From assembly GCF_051622035.1 (NCBI RefSeq), contig NC_135360.1:12886001-12950000 (forward strand): a stretch of DNA of 64,000 nucleotides. Direction: 5' to 3'. How positions within the stretch are numbered: the first letter of the stretch is position 1; the number at the start of each line of letters is the position of its first letter. The DNA is from Arctopsyche grandis (lineage: Eukaryota; Arthropoda; Insecta; Trichoptera; Hydropsychidae). The position numbers and the translations under genes were made by a program. This document shows positions 34,460 to 46,900 of this stretch, in pieces. The notes under the pieces were generated by a model. The model was not told the origin of the DNA, made no database searches, and was given only the letters and a program-made list of their open reading frames with translations.

Positions 34460-36317
34460 ATGGAGTGTCGTTTGTGTCGTGGAGCAGAGCCTCCAGTACC
34501 GATCTTCGATTCGCCCCATTCGCTGGCTATCTGTATTTGGAGCTGCTGTCAGCTACAAGTAAATACTTAATTGTATATTCTCTAATATAAATGGAATATC
34601 TCTGGTAGAATGTTTTCATATATAAAGTATGCTATTATCGAAGTAGCAGCATTTTAGTAATTCTCCTTTCAGGTGAAAAAAAATGATGGATTGCCGGATA
34701 AGATATGCTCCATATGCGAATCGAAATTAATATCATTTTCTCAATTTAAAATGACCTGTGAGCAATCTGATAAAATATTTAGGAGCAATACTTATGAGAC
34801 TGAAAACGTCAAAGTTGAACAATTCAATGTGTACAACGAAGATTGGAGAAATGAAGTTGAAAGCGGTGCCTCATCACTGTTGAATTTCAAGTGCATTGAT
34901 ACTAATGATATTGTTAAACAAAAAGATATGATTTTATGGAGTACATCCAAACAGCTTAAGACTGAAAAACCGAAAAAACAAATTTCCCAAAATGTATCTA
35001 TGAATGAAATAATCGTTAAGCCAGATATTTATATTGACGATTCATCTACCTACGAATTGTCTTATCTAGAATCTCAAGATAATTTCCTAATGGTAATTTT
35101 TATACATACATATTTCAAATAAATTACGCCTTCATAACTTTAATTTATTCCATTGCAATTAATATTATATTTTTTAGGAAGAGGCACATTCTGAAGATTT
35201 GAAGCAGAATTGTCGGAATTCCATGGAAACATTAAGAAACGAGACAAATTTCAATATAGTACCTGTAAAAAATGTATCTTTCACGTGTGATATTTGTTCT
35301 GAAGTGTTTAATGTTGAGTCAAATTTCAATCAGCATTTAAACTCTCATTCTTTTAGTTTTGAATGTGATTACTGTGGTAAAGTATTCAATCAAAAAAATT
35401 TACTGCAGTACCATATTATGACACACACCGGCGGTATACCTTACAAATGTGAGCTTTGCATGAGACCGTTTGTTCTCAAAGATAGTTTAATAAGACACAT
35501 GAAAATCCACTCTGGAGAAAAATTATACAACTGTGAAATTTGTTCAAAGACGTTTTTAACAAAAAATTATGTTAAGATTCATATGCGATTTCATACCGGA
35601 GAAAGACCACACAAATGTGAAATTTGCGAAAAACATTTTTTCTCCAAAGGCGATTTAAATAGACACATGAAATTTCACACTGGAGAAAAACCACATAAAT
35701 GTGAGATATGTCCGAAAGCATTTTATCGTAAATCGTATTTAATTAAGCATCTAAAAATTCACTGTGTTAATTTTGAATGTGATTATTGCGGTGAAATATT
35801 CAATCAGAAGTATCTTCTGATATATCACATAATCTCACACACCGGAGGCACATCTCACAAAAATAATATGTCTATAACAAAGTTTTTACCAAAACCAAAA
35901 CTACACAATCGTTTGGATTTTCTCAGCGAGAGCGCACACACATGCGATATTTGCTTTAAACCATTTGTTCTCCGAAAGAGCTTGAACAGGCATAAGAAAA
36001 TTCATTCGGCTGAAAAAGCATACAAATGTGACGTCTGTTCTAAACCGTTTTCAACCAGACATTATTTAAAAATCCATATGCAATTTCACACGGGGGAAAA
36101 ACCACACAAATGTATTACTTGTTCAAAATCATTCTTTTCAAAAGGCGATCTAAATAGACATATTAATATTCATACTGGAGAAAAGTTACACAAGTGTGAA
36201 ATGTGCTCCAAAGCATTTGTCCGAAAATCTTCTTTAAACACGCATAAAAAGTCTCATCAAAGGAAAACATCATTAATGCTCGGGAACAGTTGTTCAAATA
36301 TATATTTTTTAAAATGA
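34460..36317 (+). CDS. ZAD and C2H2 zinc-finger protein
   Basis: Probable nuclear DNA-binding protein of the insect ZAD zinc-finger class. Exons: 34460-34558, 34673-35092, 35178-36317, giving 552 residues; both introns are phase 0 with good GT/AG sites. The ZAD dimerisation domain spans exons 1 and 2, with Cys pairs CRLC (residues 3-6) and ICSIC (about 42-46), then FKMTCEQSDKIF. An acidic linker follows. Exon 3 holds 11 C2H2 fingers with TGEKPHKC-type linkers. Fingers 2-6 and 7-11 are two copies of one five-finger block, separated by a spacer after finger 7 where the linker has decayed. The start is the first ATG ahead of the ZAD Cys pair. Its damaged paralogue lies 3.3 kb downstream on the same strand. 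The target DNA is unknown. Confidence 0.9.
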
Positions 36318-36589
36318 ACCTGACAGTGATGGGATGCAGTATTTTTTGGATATGAACGATCGAAAATATTCAGCTACAAATTGTAATAACCCAACCGTCC
36401 AAATGTTATAATAATTTATGTATGTGCGATGTAATAATATGAATATAATTCTTAGAAATTATACTGCAATAATATATAATATTATGGTATTTTATTTTTA
36501 TCTTAAATTTGAATTGTGCCATTATAGCTGCCCTAAGCTACCCCTATGGTTTTAAATTTTTACATATATAAATTTATAGATTATAAATT

Positions 36590-36870
36590 TCAAATTATAT
36601 TCAAATAGTAGGTAGGTTGGTTTTGCCAATTTGACGAGGAACGGTTTCAACAACGAAATCAGATAAATTGGCAAACTCTGATAGGAATCAACCAACTTGT
36701 AGTCACACATACTCAGAATAAATTGCAGATAAATAAATAAATAAATATTCATTAAATCAACTGCATAAATGCTCAGAATTAAGTATTATTAATCGATGTC
36801 AAACCAGGGCTTGAACTATTGGTGGTTAGTATTAAAGCAACCACCAAGCTAAACTGCTGACTAATTGTAT
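36590..36870 (-). mobile_element. SINE copy
   Basis: Minus-oriented SINE with the shared body (GGCAAACTCTGATAGGAA complement side, GGAACGGTTTCAAC near 36,641) and a B-box-like TAGTTCAAGCCCTGG (complement of about 36,806-36,820). It lacks the 3' stem-loop. Confidence 0.65.
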
Positions 36871-36908
36871 GTCAAGCCAGAGAATTTTTGTCTTTTAAAA
36901 CCAAAAGG

Positions 36909-37261
36909 CAGAGAAATGTTATATTAATAGAAGTGGCTTTAGGCGTCATATTGTTAAGTGACGATTGTCCATATATAATCCTAAATAATTTTAGCATCAG
37001 TCGTATTTGATGCTTGGTGCTCGACGTATGTCCGACAAAAACTTTCCTGTTTGTTTATATTACTCGCAAGAAGGGCAAGCATCGGTAAAAATGGCACAAT
37101 GCATTCAAAAACACACAATAAATAACATGGGATACATTTTTCTAAATAAATTGATCCGATTGTATTCCGTACATTATAGCGTATTTATAGAGACGTACCG
37201 CGTAATATTGACAAACATTATTTATTCGTAAGGGCCCTTCTATTATTATTACATTTCTCTG
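36909..37261. mobile_element. hAT-type MITE with exact 8-bp duplication
   Basis: A 353-bp element with inverted ends CAGAGAAATGT, flanked on both sides by CCAAAAGG (36901-36908 and 37262-37269). The inverted match extends about 28 bp with mismatches. No transposase. Confidence 0.85.
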
Positions 37262-37269
37262 CCAAAAGG

Positions 37270-38015
37270 TGAGTAGGCTGCTATAGTAAATTACTTATTG
37301 TCATATGTACTGTATGTCGCCTATAGATACGGTTGGTAAAAATGCCCAATAGTTAAGTTGGCACTATTACTTCCGCCCGGGAAGTAGATCCCGTCGTGTA
37401 AACCTGAAAACGGCAGTGTCTGCAAGCATTGGTCGTTCCCAGTCTTCTTTCATCCATTCGAGAACTGGAGGCACCAATAAACGACACTCTTGTAGGAATC
37501 TAGCACAACTTGTGTTATTACGAATCAAAAACAGTGATCTCATACATTTCACACCAATCATCATCGATCCTGTACAAACATGTAACACGTGTCTTGAAAG
37601 TGGTTTACACGTAGCACACGACCGCATTCTCAAATGAACGACGTCCTGGCGCTGACCCCATAGCTATAAAACGGGAGCAGGTAAATTGGTTGAATGCAAT
37701 ACACCTAAATCCATTCACCGAATGCTATTCCACTAATGACGCTTTTATCGAAAATCTGTAGACCGAATGGTAAATTCGTCTAATATATTTATATCGAAAG
37801 ACAAATTCACCGAATTTCGAGTTTCAAACCAGTAGTGGCCGAGTTTCAAACCAATAGTAGTAAATTTTATTATTTAGTAATTTTTCAACGTGATATCAAC
37901 AGATGGCGTATTAACATAGACAGAGAAATGTAATAACATTTCTCTGCAAATAGCCCTTAAACTCTATATACACCATATTGCGCCCGACAGAAGATTTTAA
38001 AAGGATTTCCCACCT
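37270..38015. other. Intergenic stretch, no gene called
   Basis: A less AT-rich block (37,370-37,680) is open on both strands for about 75-88 codons but shows no recognisable domain. A 26-bp palindrome made of two CAGAGAAATGT MITE ends lies near 37,930. Confidence 0.4.
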
Positions 38016-38064
38016 AATGGCGAGTGAACTAAATTAAGGACATTAATTTAGTTCACTCGCCATT
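38016..38064. repeat. Perfect 22-bp inverted repeat, 5-nt loop
   Basis: 38016-38037 is the exact reverse complement of 38043-38064, with the loop GGACA. An (AT)n run follows at about 38,103-38,130. Confidence 0.9.
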
Positions 38065-38278
38065 TTAATTAATTGCTTTTGTAGCTTTGTATTACCCTTT
38101 GCTATATATATATATATATATATATATATACTATACTACATATATTGTCGATCATATCTACATGATAATTTCATTAATGAGAATAAATTTATTTGATACT
38201 CTTTGTGCCTTGAAATATTACGCAAGCAGGATTTCTCAACTAAGGCCGCAAAATTTTATTTTTAACACTGGTGGACAC

Positions 38279-38337
38279 GACTGCAATTGCAGTCATTATT
38301 TTGTATGCTCGTGGGATACGACTGCAATTGTAGTCGT
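38279..38337. repeat. Pair of GACTGCAATTG palindromes
   Basis: A perfect 16-bp palindrome (38279-38294) and a 20-bp palindrome with one mismatched pair (38318-38337) share the core ACTGCAATTG, about 40 bp apart. Confidence 0.7.
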
Positions 38338-39660
38338 GTCATAAAACGTGTTTGTTGCGCCGGGCTAGTCTGTGCATAGAGGCGCGCGTGGCAATATATA
38401 GTTTGTAAGCCTGTATAAACTTGCAAAAATTACGTCGCACAAAAAAATTACACAAACACACACTTTTGTCATTCGATTTCGATGTGCGTGCGTGCATGCG
38501 TGCGTCCGTCCGTGTGTACGTGCAATTTAGATGTGTGTGAATTTTAAAATTAATAATGAAATCGAAGTTTGAAAATGTTTTCAATTGGAATAAAAACGGG
38601 ATTTATGTATGTACGTAGAATGCATACACATAGTGTATGTATGTATGTATATTTACATATGTAATAATGTGTCAAAATATTAAATTAAACAAATATATAT
38701 GTATAGTACTCACCGAAGATCACCAGTAAATTCACGACCATGATGTTTAAATTTGCAACGACATTTAAAATTCAATACAAAAACACTCCACTTCACTTGT
38801 TTCAATTGTCGATCACTCATTTATTTAATTTAAATTGAATTCACAAGTTACGCCCGTGATCAGAAATTTACGCGAATTTCAACGTTTGAAATCGGAATAA
38901 AAAACGGGAAATAAATCGACAAAATAATACACATCAGTCGAATCGAGCATTCGACTGTATTTTGGGAGAATTAAATGCAATTCTGATTGCAAAACAGTGA
39001 TAATTCGACTATTGATTTTATTCGAAACGCGAGCGTTCACAACTGCAGGTACATATTGCACCATTCGTTTAAGATTTGCGAAATATTGTTTCGTTTGATA
39101 CGTTTTTTCTCGAAAGTTATCGGACACGGTTTCGTTCTTTGCTTATTTACGTATTAATATTCTCGTTAAATGGTTTGGAATTTTCTTTTACTTGTGACTA
39201 TAAACTCATTTGTTTTCGATATAATTTTTTCCTGTATTTGAATTTAAATTAAAATTATAATGAAAAAGTGTTTTGTAATGAATGATTGTGCATTCTAAAT
39301 ATTGTGCAAAGAAATGAAGATGAATATGGAGCTTGAACTTACAGCGTTAAGATGTCATGTCAATTTAGAAGGTGTGTTTTATCTTTGAATATATAAAAAA
39401 ATATGTAATAACTTTGGATATATATATTTAAATATTCTTTTTTTTTTGTATTAGAAAAGGTTTACGAGGTTTCGAGAGGACTACATGTACTTATACGTAA
39501 GAATTTTTATTTGTTTAAATTTTTTATTTATTATTTTTTATTTATGTACATAAATTACTCATCAATCATTTTATCTTCATCAGAATTGTTGAAGTTGGTA
39601 GTGGTAAATTTATGGATTGGCAAACCTGTCTTATGTCATCTGTCAAGTGAATTGTTTGTA

Positions 39661-41178
39661 ATGAAATGTCGGTTGTATTTATACCAGGAGCTTTATGACT
39701 CTATATCTATTCCTTCTGGGTGATGCGTATTTGGAGTTGTTGTCAGCTCCAAGTGAGATATTGATCTACTATCATTATTTGTAAATAATTTTTTATAAAA
39801 TACTTTTATGCACTGTAAATACTCTTTTATAGGTAGAAAAAGACGATGGATTGCCTAATAGAATATGCACGTCGTGCAAACCTAAACTAGAATCGTTTGC
39901 TCGTTTTAAATTAACTTGTGAACAATCTGATAAAATCTTGAGAGGTGATTTTATCAGTAGTCTGAATATCAAAACTGAACCAATATACCCTGAAAATTTG
40001 TACATTGAGAGTAATAAGCGATTGAATTTTACTGGTGTGAATCGCTTTGGTAGTGGTGATTTTAATTATAAGCATCAAAACATATGGAATTCATTAGATG
40101 ACTAGATGTGCGAGGAATCAAATAAAAATATTCGAAAAGAGAGTTCATTCGTTGGAATTGAAATCAATCCAAATATACGTATTGAAGATAGAAAACTATA
40201 CTCATCAGATTTATCACAATGCTTTGAATCGACCAAAAATAATATATTAAGTCCTGTGAAGGTAAATTTTCATTGAGTATAATCATTTATTATGTACATA
40301 CGTAGCTAGATTTTTTATATCAATGAAACAATTTTCGTTTCTAGGAGATGGAAAAACCTGCAGATTTAGTTCCAAATCGTCAAAATATTACAGAAAAATT
40401 GAATGCAAATTTTAATGTATATGTACTAAAGCCATACAAATGTAATGTTTGTCCAAAAAAGTTTAGCGACAAGTCTATTTTAAATAAACATGAAGAACGT
40501 CACGAAACTTTTACATGTGACTATTGTGAAAAATCATACTATCGTAAATTTTGGTTAGAATGCCACATAAAATCGCACATGCGAGTACGTACACACAATT
40601 GTACGATATGCCCGAGGAAATTCGCCGCACCGTTACAATTATTCTATCACATGAACTCGCACACCGGTGAAAAACCTCACAAATGTCGAATCTGCTCTAA
40701 GGGTTTCTTCTCGAGATACATCCTGAACAAACACGTGTTGCTTCACAGCAACGAACGTTCTCACAAGTGCGACCAATGTTCGAGAACTTTCGTATCGAAG
40801 CACTATTTGAAAGACCACATGCAAATACATTCGGCCGACAGGGTGCACAAATGCGAAATCTGTGCTAAGATGTTCATGCTCAAGAGCGGTCTCAATAGAC
40901 ACATGAAGATTCATAGCGAGGAGAAGCCGCACAAATGTCACGTTTGCTCGAGGGGGTTCACGTTCAAGAGTGCGTTAAACTACCACATGGCGATACACAC
41001 CGAAAAGAAACCTCACAAGTGCGAGATTTGTGTGAAAGCATTTTGTACCAAAGCCGGTCTGAACAAACACATAAAACTGCATACTGAAGACAGACCCCAC
41101 AAGTGTGAGGTGTGTTCCAAAGCGTTTTATTTTAAAAATGGTTTAAATAGACATATGAAATCGCACGCTGGAGTGTAA
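39661..41178 (+). pseudogene. ZAD zinc-finger paralogue with damaged N-terminal part
   Basis: Paralogue of the gene at 34,460. Exons by homology: 39661-39752, 39833-40261, 40345-41178. The exon 1 relic keeps the splice-side end (IWSCCQLQ) but is 7 bp shorter than the paralogue between the ATG and that word, so the frame breaks; the second ZAD Cys of the first pair is Tyr. Exon 2 has the second ZAD half (ICTSCKPKL, FKLTCEQSDKI) but an in-frame TAG at 40103-40105, directly followed by ATG, after which the frame continues to the splice site. Exon 3 encodes nine intact C2H2 fingers with conserved Cys, His and linkers. It could be a pseudogene, or a gene now translated from 40106 or 40348 as a finger-only protein. 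AATAAA lies at 41286. Confidence 0.8.
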
Positions 41179-41285
41179 CACATTTTAAATTTGAATAATA
41201 CACAACTAGTATAGAGGAGAATATTATGAAATTGCCAAATTTGCAGCTTTTAATGTTTAGTGAACATGTATACCAAATAATTTAA

Positions 41286-41291
41286 AATAAA
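41286..41291 (+). terminator. Poly(A) signal after zinc-finger paralogue
   Basis: AATAAA about 108 bp after the stop codon. Confidence 0.5.
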
Positions 41292-42079
41292 TACAACTTA
41301 ATTTATAATATATTAATATTGCAAGGTTTCTTAGTGTATGATTTGTGGATGGATCATAGTCAAAGTCAATCAAATGAAATATAATGGAAAGCTATTTTTA
41401 TTTTCACTATGCTAATACTGTATTTCACATATATTTCTAGTATTAATATATTCATACTAATATATTGCTTGTGAGTATTTCCCAAATAAATAACAAATGC
41501 TCTATGGAAAAGTCACAAAGTTCTATAAGAATTTGTACCTACATATATGAAGTTTTTAAAAAATTTTCAAAGACTAATAGGGGTCCATAGCTTTGTAGTG
41601 ATTCTAAAACGGTTCTACTAGCTAAAAACGATTAAGAACCAATGATAGATTTTTAATTTTGCGTTTCAAATTAGCGCTTCAAAAATTTTAATTTCGTGTA
41701 TTATCAAATAATACCATGAATACTAGATTATACAAATAATTTACCTGTTATCAAATTAAAGAGCTTAATAAATATTGCTTGTTTGACAAGCAACACTAGT
41801 TTTATAAAAATAGAATATATAACTTTATTTTATAATAAATAATGGAATTTAAATATGTATGTATGTCATAATAAACTGATATTTTTATAATGGTTTATGT
41901 AATTTTAAATAAAAAACTAGTGGTTTTAAAATTTAAATGCTTTTTTACAATAATTTAGTAAATAATAGATTTTAATCAATTTGCATTTTTTGTACTTGTT
42001 CTTGTTTATTTGTTTCTTCTTTATACACCTAAAATGAAAAATTATAATCTTATTATAATTTTTGTATAATTCAGCAAAG

Positions 42080-42260
42080 CCAGAAACATAGCTCAATGGT
42101 TAGCATATGATGCTATCAACTGAAGGGTCATGGGTTCAATTCCAATAATTTCTATCAGATTTTGCGATTTAACTGATTTCATTATTGAAACGGCTCCCAA
42201 TAAATTGGCAACCTATCCTTATTCGTCACTATTATTAACTATAATTTCAAATTTATAATA
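42080..42260 (+). mobile_element. SINE copy (tRNA head and body)
   Basis: A-box-like TAGCTCAATGG (42089-42099) and B box GGGTTCAATTCC (42132-42143), followed by the SINE body with GAAACGGCTCCC and AAATTGGCAA. The 3' limit is approximate. Confidence 0.7.
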
Positions 42261-42417
42261 ATAATGTTGTGAATTTATATAAAGTACTCATGTACAACAT
42301 TGACCATACATAGGTGTCAAAAGAAAATAATTGTATTCCATTAATAATAATTTGACTACTATAATCAAACAATCTGTTTTACAATGTATTTCAATGTATG
42401 TTATAGTCCAAGTGGAC

Positions 42418-43985
42418 TATAGTTTGTTCGTACACGAACCAATCACAGTGTACACAAAATAACAAATTGGCAAACGAACTAGTTTGTTCATACACAAACT
42501 ATATATAGGTTTAGATATTCTCAATCATTTGTCCCATCCTCTATGTATGTACAGGTTTTTCATTCCTTATTCACCGTTTATCATTTCAAATTGACCCCTT
42601 GAAATGAAAATGGTTTAATTTTAAATGAAAAAGGGTCAATTTGAAATGAAAGAGGGTCAATTCGGAAGGAAATCCTATATTTTAATAATTAGTGGAAACG
42701 GAAACTATGGCAACATTGTTATGTGGATTCCATAGGTTGTCCTTTTAAATACTTGACGTTCTGATAGCTATAAGTAGAGGAGACTCGATGAGGAGACTCG
42801 ACTCGAGACAAAATTTCTCGAGAAACGAGAAATTTTGATTCTCGTTTCTCGAGAATATTTTATTGTGAAATTTCGAGATTCTCGTATCTCGAGAAATCGT
42901 TTATTAGAATCTCGAAAATATCGAGAATATTTTAAATTTATCACTAGATGTTTTTGTTCAATAAACTGACTGATTTGTATACTTTTTAACTCGTAAATCA
43001 TTTTGCGAAGTATTGTAATATGTATAGATGGTCAGTATTTGTATTACTTGTCCGGTAAGTTATTATCCGGTCATCATATAAGTACATATACACATGTCAC
43101 AACGAAATCGCACCATTTTAAAGTTACATATATGTGCATGTAGGTACTAGTCACTAGTGGGAAAGTATTCGGTTATGATATCACTAAAACGCTAGTGAAA
43201 ATATATTTTCACTGACAATATGACCCCACTGTAACACACATAAAACAAAGATTTTTGATTTATTATTTATTTATTCGTGTATTTGCTCCTTATATATTAA
43301 TTAATGTATATACAGTATTTTAATATGCATAGATGTTCAGTATTTATATTATTTGTCCGGTCACAAAAACACGGGCAAAGCCGGGTGCCGGAACTGGGAA
43401 TTTTATAAAATTCTTTGTTACATATTGTTATTTTTACTATTTTAAATTACTTTTATATATTTATATTTTCTTTTCGTGCCTTCTTTTATAATATTTTTTT
43501 TATATAATTTTACTTTCTTTTCTATTCAATTTTGTATTGTATCTCTCTATATCTTTCTTTCATCATGTCTTTAATAAAGTTATAAACTCCTAATATAATA
43601 TACATATGTAGTGTTTGTGTCCTTTTGATGTTGTCGATTTTATATGCTAAAAAAATCAATTCACTATATTAAAAAAAAAAAATTATACTTTCTCGAGAAT
43701 TGAGATTATACTGTGAGATTTGAAACAAAAAAGAAAATCTCAAATTCTCGAGATTCAAATATTTCGAGAAAATAAGATTCTCAAATATTCCGAGAAAATG
43801 AGATTCTCGAATCTCGAGAATCAAAAAAAGTCGAGAAATCACAACCTCTAGCTATAAGTTTCTTGCGACACCTGGTGAGTCTAATTGAAGATAGCATTTG
43901 ACTGTTAGCACTTGTTACTAAAACCAATAGTTCGTGTATGAACAAACTAGTATATTCACGAACGAACTGTACATGACTATAACAT
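42418..43985. mobile_element. TIR element, TTCGTGTATGAACAAACTAG family, copy 2 (interrupted)
   Basis: The left part (42,418 to 42,774) and the right part (43,850 to 43,985) together match the copy at 19.3 kb, for example ATGTGGATTCCATAGG and ACACCTGGTGAGTCTA. Another element is inserted between them at 42,775-43,848. It is longer than copy 1 by extra sequence near 42,540-42,700. Confidence 0.65.
42775..43848. mobile_element. Element with TCTCGAGA-rich inverted ends
   Basis: A 1,074-bp insertion. Both ends are arrays of TTCTCGAGAA-like words that form long imperfect inverted repeats. The sequence TAGCTATAAG flanks it on both sides (42765-42774 and 43849-43858), a 9- or 10-bp target duplication. 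Inside are two direct copies of a roughly 40-bp unit with GGTCAGTATTTGTATTA or a close variant (about 43,014 and 43,320) and the motif CACGGGCAAAGCCGGGTGCC. No transposase frame. Confidence 0.8.
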
Positions 43986-43999
43986 GTACAAAACAAACT

Positions 44000-46900
44000 T
44001 ATAAACGTTAATAACAGAATATTTAAGGTATTATTGTATTATATTATTACTGTGCAATGTAAATACATACATATATAGGTAAGATTCATTTTGTAGAACC
44101 ACATTCAATGCTAATAGGTTAGTTCTAACTGTCGTTAAGATTACTTGAAATGTAAAACTGGCTCACATACAAAACGAAAATCCTCAACCTAATTAATGGA
44201 CCTCAAATTTAATCCACTTTTTGTTTGCATACCAATTCATTTAATACAGAGTATAAAAAGACATGTTTATGTCTAATGAAAGACATGCGAGATTTTTTTG
44301 CGAACTGTTCATCTCGTCAGTGGGTCACGACTGATTTCAAAGTTGCACATCACGATGCTGGGTGATAGTTTCACCAGCGAAAGTCCCTTGCTACTTTATA
44401 AAGCACCTGATCTAGCGTTCAAGTTGAAGAACAGGTCATGAACTAAGCTTGTCCACCATTGCTGGTGAATAATAACATGAAAAAACTTCACTTTCTTTTG
44501 GACGAGTAATATCAGTGAAAGCCGAGGGCACAATTAACCTTCACTAGACATTACCATGTATAATATTGTACAATGTCTCTTATATGGTGTCGTATTTTGT
44601 TGTTATATGTTGTGAAAGATTATATACATACTTATCTATTGAAAATTATTGTTCAATACTTAATAAATAATTAATTCAATATTACAACATGCTATGCATG
44701 GAAGAACACGTTGAAAATATCATTAATATACATACAAAAAAGTATTAATAGAATTATTAATATTATTTGAAGCGTGACAACTTATACATATGTACACTTT
44801 GATCAAATTTCCTGGTTTGAATTTTGTAGCACATATTTAACAGTATTATAATAGATTCAAACTCTTAAATAAATTTAGTTTTTTTTCCTATTATGCTTTA
44901 CACTAGCATTCAAATAAAGAGAGAAAAAATTGTAAAATAAAGAATGATCATTAGATTAGAAACAGTTGTAATAAACTTAAGATGTATTATTAATATGATT
45001 TATAAAAAATAAAAAGCTTTTCAAAACCAATATCAAAAATAAAATAGCACACTCTTTAGCTAATTTTGTTGTATTGAAGTTTGGTGACACACATTTACAT
45101 GATATTGACATTTCGAAATTGCATCCGTTTCATATTTTTTAAGCAAACATGATCAAATATTTCTTCACAAAAAAAATTCCTGCTTTATAACTGTTACAAT
45201 GATCCGTTCAATAGGTATAATTTTCCACTCGACATTTAAAACCATTAATTCAAACGAATATTCGAATTTTTATTGGCAAATTTTGAAATGCCACGAGTTG
45301 CCATTGTATTTTTGCAAACGTGCCAGTGCAATCCACACTAATTTTCACCGTTTCTCGTGCAGTTAGTTTGTTTGACCATAAATCAAGTTTGCGGTTAAAA
45401 GTAACCTCACGTTCTTAACAAGCTATGGTCGTTTTTCACACGCTAACTATGATCATTGTTTGCGAATACTATATAATACAATAGTGGATGAAATATTGAA
45501 ACATGTTTTGCAAAATAACTTCAGATTTAAAGCTGACCAAAGCATGGTTGAACTGAAACGTCTCAACATACATAAATACTGCGCAACAAATTCATTAGTC
45601 CAAAATGATTACTATCAACTACAATATGTATTGCAAATGCATAGATTGATTCAGAAATAAGAATGTACATAAGTCTAAATGGATGTGTTTTTTGCCTGTG
45701 CCGTACATGTTTATATATTCCCACGTCCATCGAAACTTATATCTCAACACTCAATCACACTTCAGAGTCCCTTCACTTTTTTTGTATGCACCTTATCGTT
45801 TTCCATACTCAATTTACGACTGGTTACAAAAGGAGATTAATAGTAAAGTAAATTTCTTATTGAATTTGGAGAAAATTCGACAGTTTCCATAAGCGCAAAA
45901 TTAACACGTCACGATTTAGGCAAGATTGATGAAGCGATTTTGTCGATATATCAATTACGTAGTCAATTCTGACATTTATGCACTGTGAAAACACCATAAT
46001 TAAAAAACTTATCGGTTAATTATATAGTATAGTGTGCATTTTTACGTATTTATGTTTAGTTTTGACCCAAGTTAATTAATGAAATCTAAATTTTACTGAT
46101 TTATTATGACTAGACTTACATACATACATATATCAATATTGACTGTCGATTGCAAAAAATACACGCTTGTCTATTACGAATATATAAAGTAATTTATTTT
46201 TCAATAAAATATTTAAAATTTACTAAATTATGTTTCAAGTTGGAAAGTTTCATTAAAAGTCAGGTTGTAAATGTTGAAGAATTAAAATACTATATGCTTA
46301 TATGTACATAATTATGTGATTAATTATTTTTTTCAAATGAAAATAAAATCCGTAAATACTCGAAAGTGTTCAAATCGCCATTTTCTCGTTCGATCCACAT
46401 TCGTGGGTTTGTTTATAATTACGATGATTTTCACTATTCGACCAATTTTGGTGAAGATGGAATCGTTACATATTTTCCACGCCTTACAATAATCCTCATC
46501 ATTTTGGTAAGGTCGCCCGCACACGCTTCACATTTTCTCTAATTTCTTTTTATTTCATATATGTATGTACGTCAAATAAACTTTCGCCTAGCGGGCGATT
46601 TTGGGACTTTGAAATATTTTTTGCCGACAAATAACCATTTAGAAGAAAAAAGAAACGATTTCACTCACCATTGTGATATTTTATTAATAAAACTCGTGGG
46701 ACTCCTGTTCAACTAAAAAATATAACACAAATGATGCCGTATTTTGATCATTTTCAAATATCATACAAACTTTTTTTCGTACGATTACAAATCGGCATTT
46801 TCAGAGTGAAATGTGAAGTTTCACATACCAATAATTTACTTACGCTTCCATTCGTTTCGATAAGCGATTAAGTAAACCAAAAACTTCAACTGTATATTAT

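Noticed and set aside
37367-37637. Overlapping open frames on both strands (88 and 73 codons) in a less AT-rich block
   Set aside because: Neither shows a recognisable domain, conserved motif or splice partner; being open on both strands is weak evidence.
44280-44560. Possible coding relic in a less AT-rich block
   Set aside because: All frames are interrupted and no motif was recognised.
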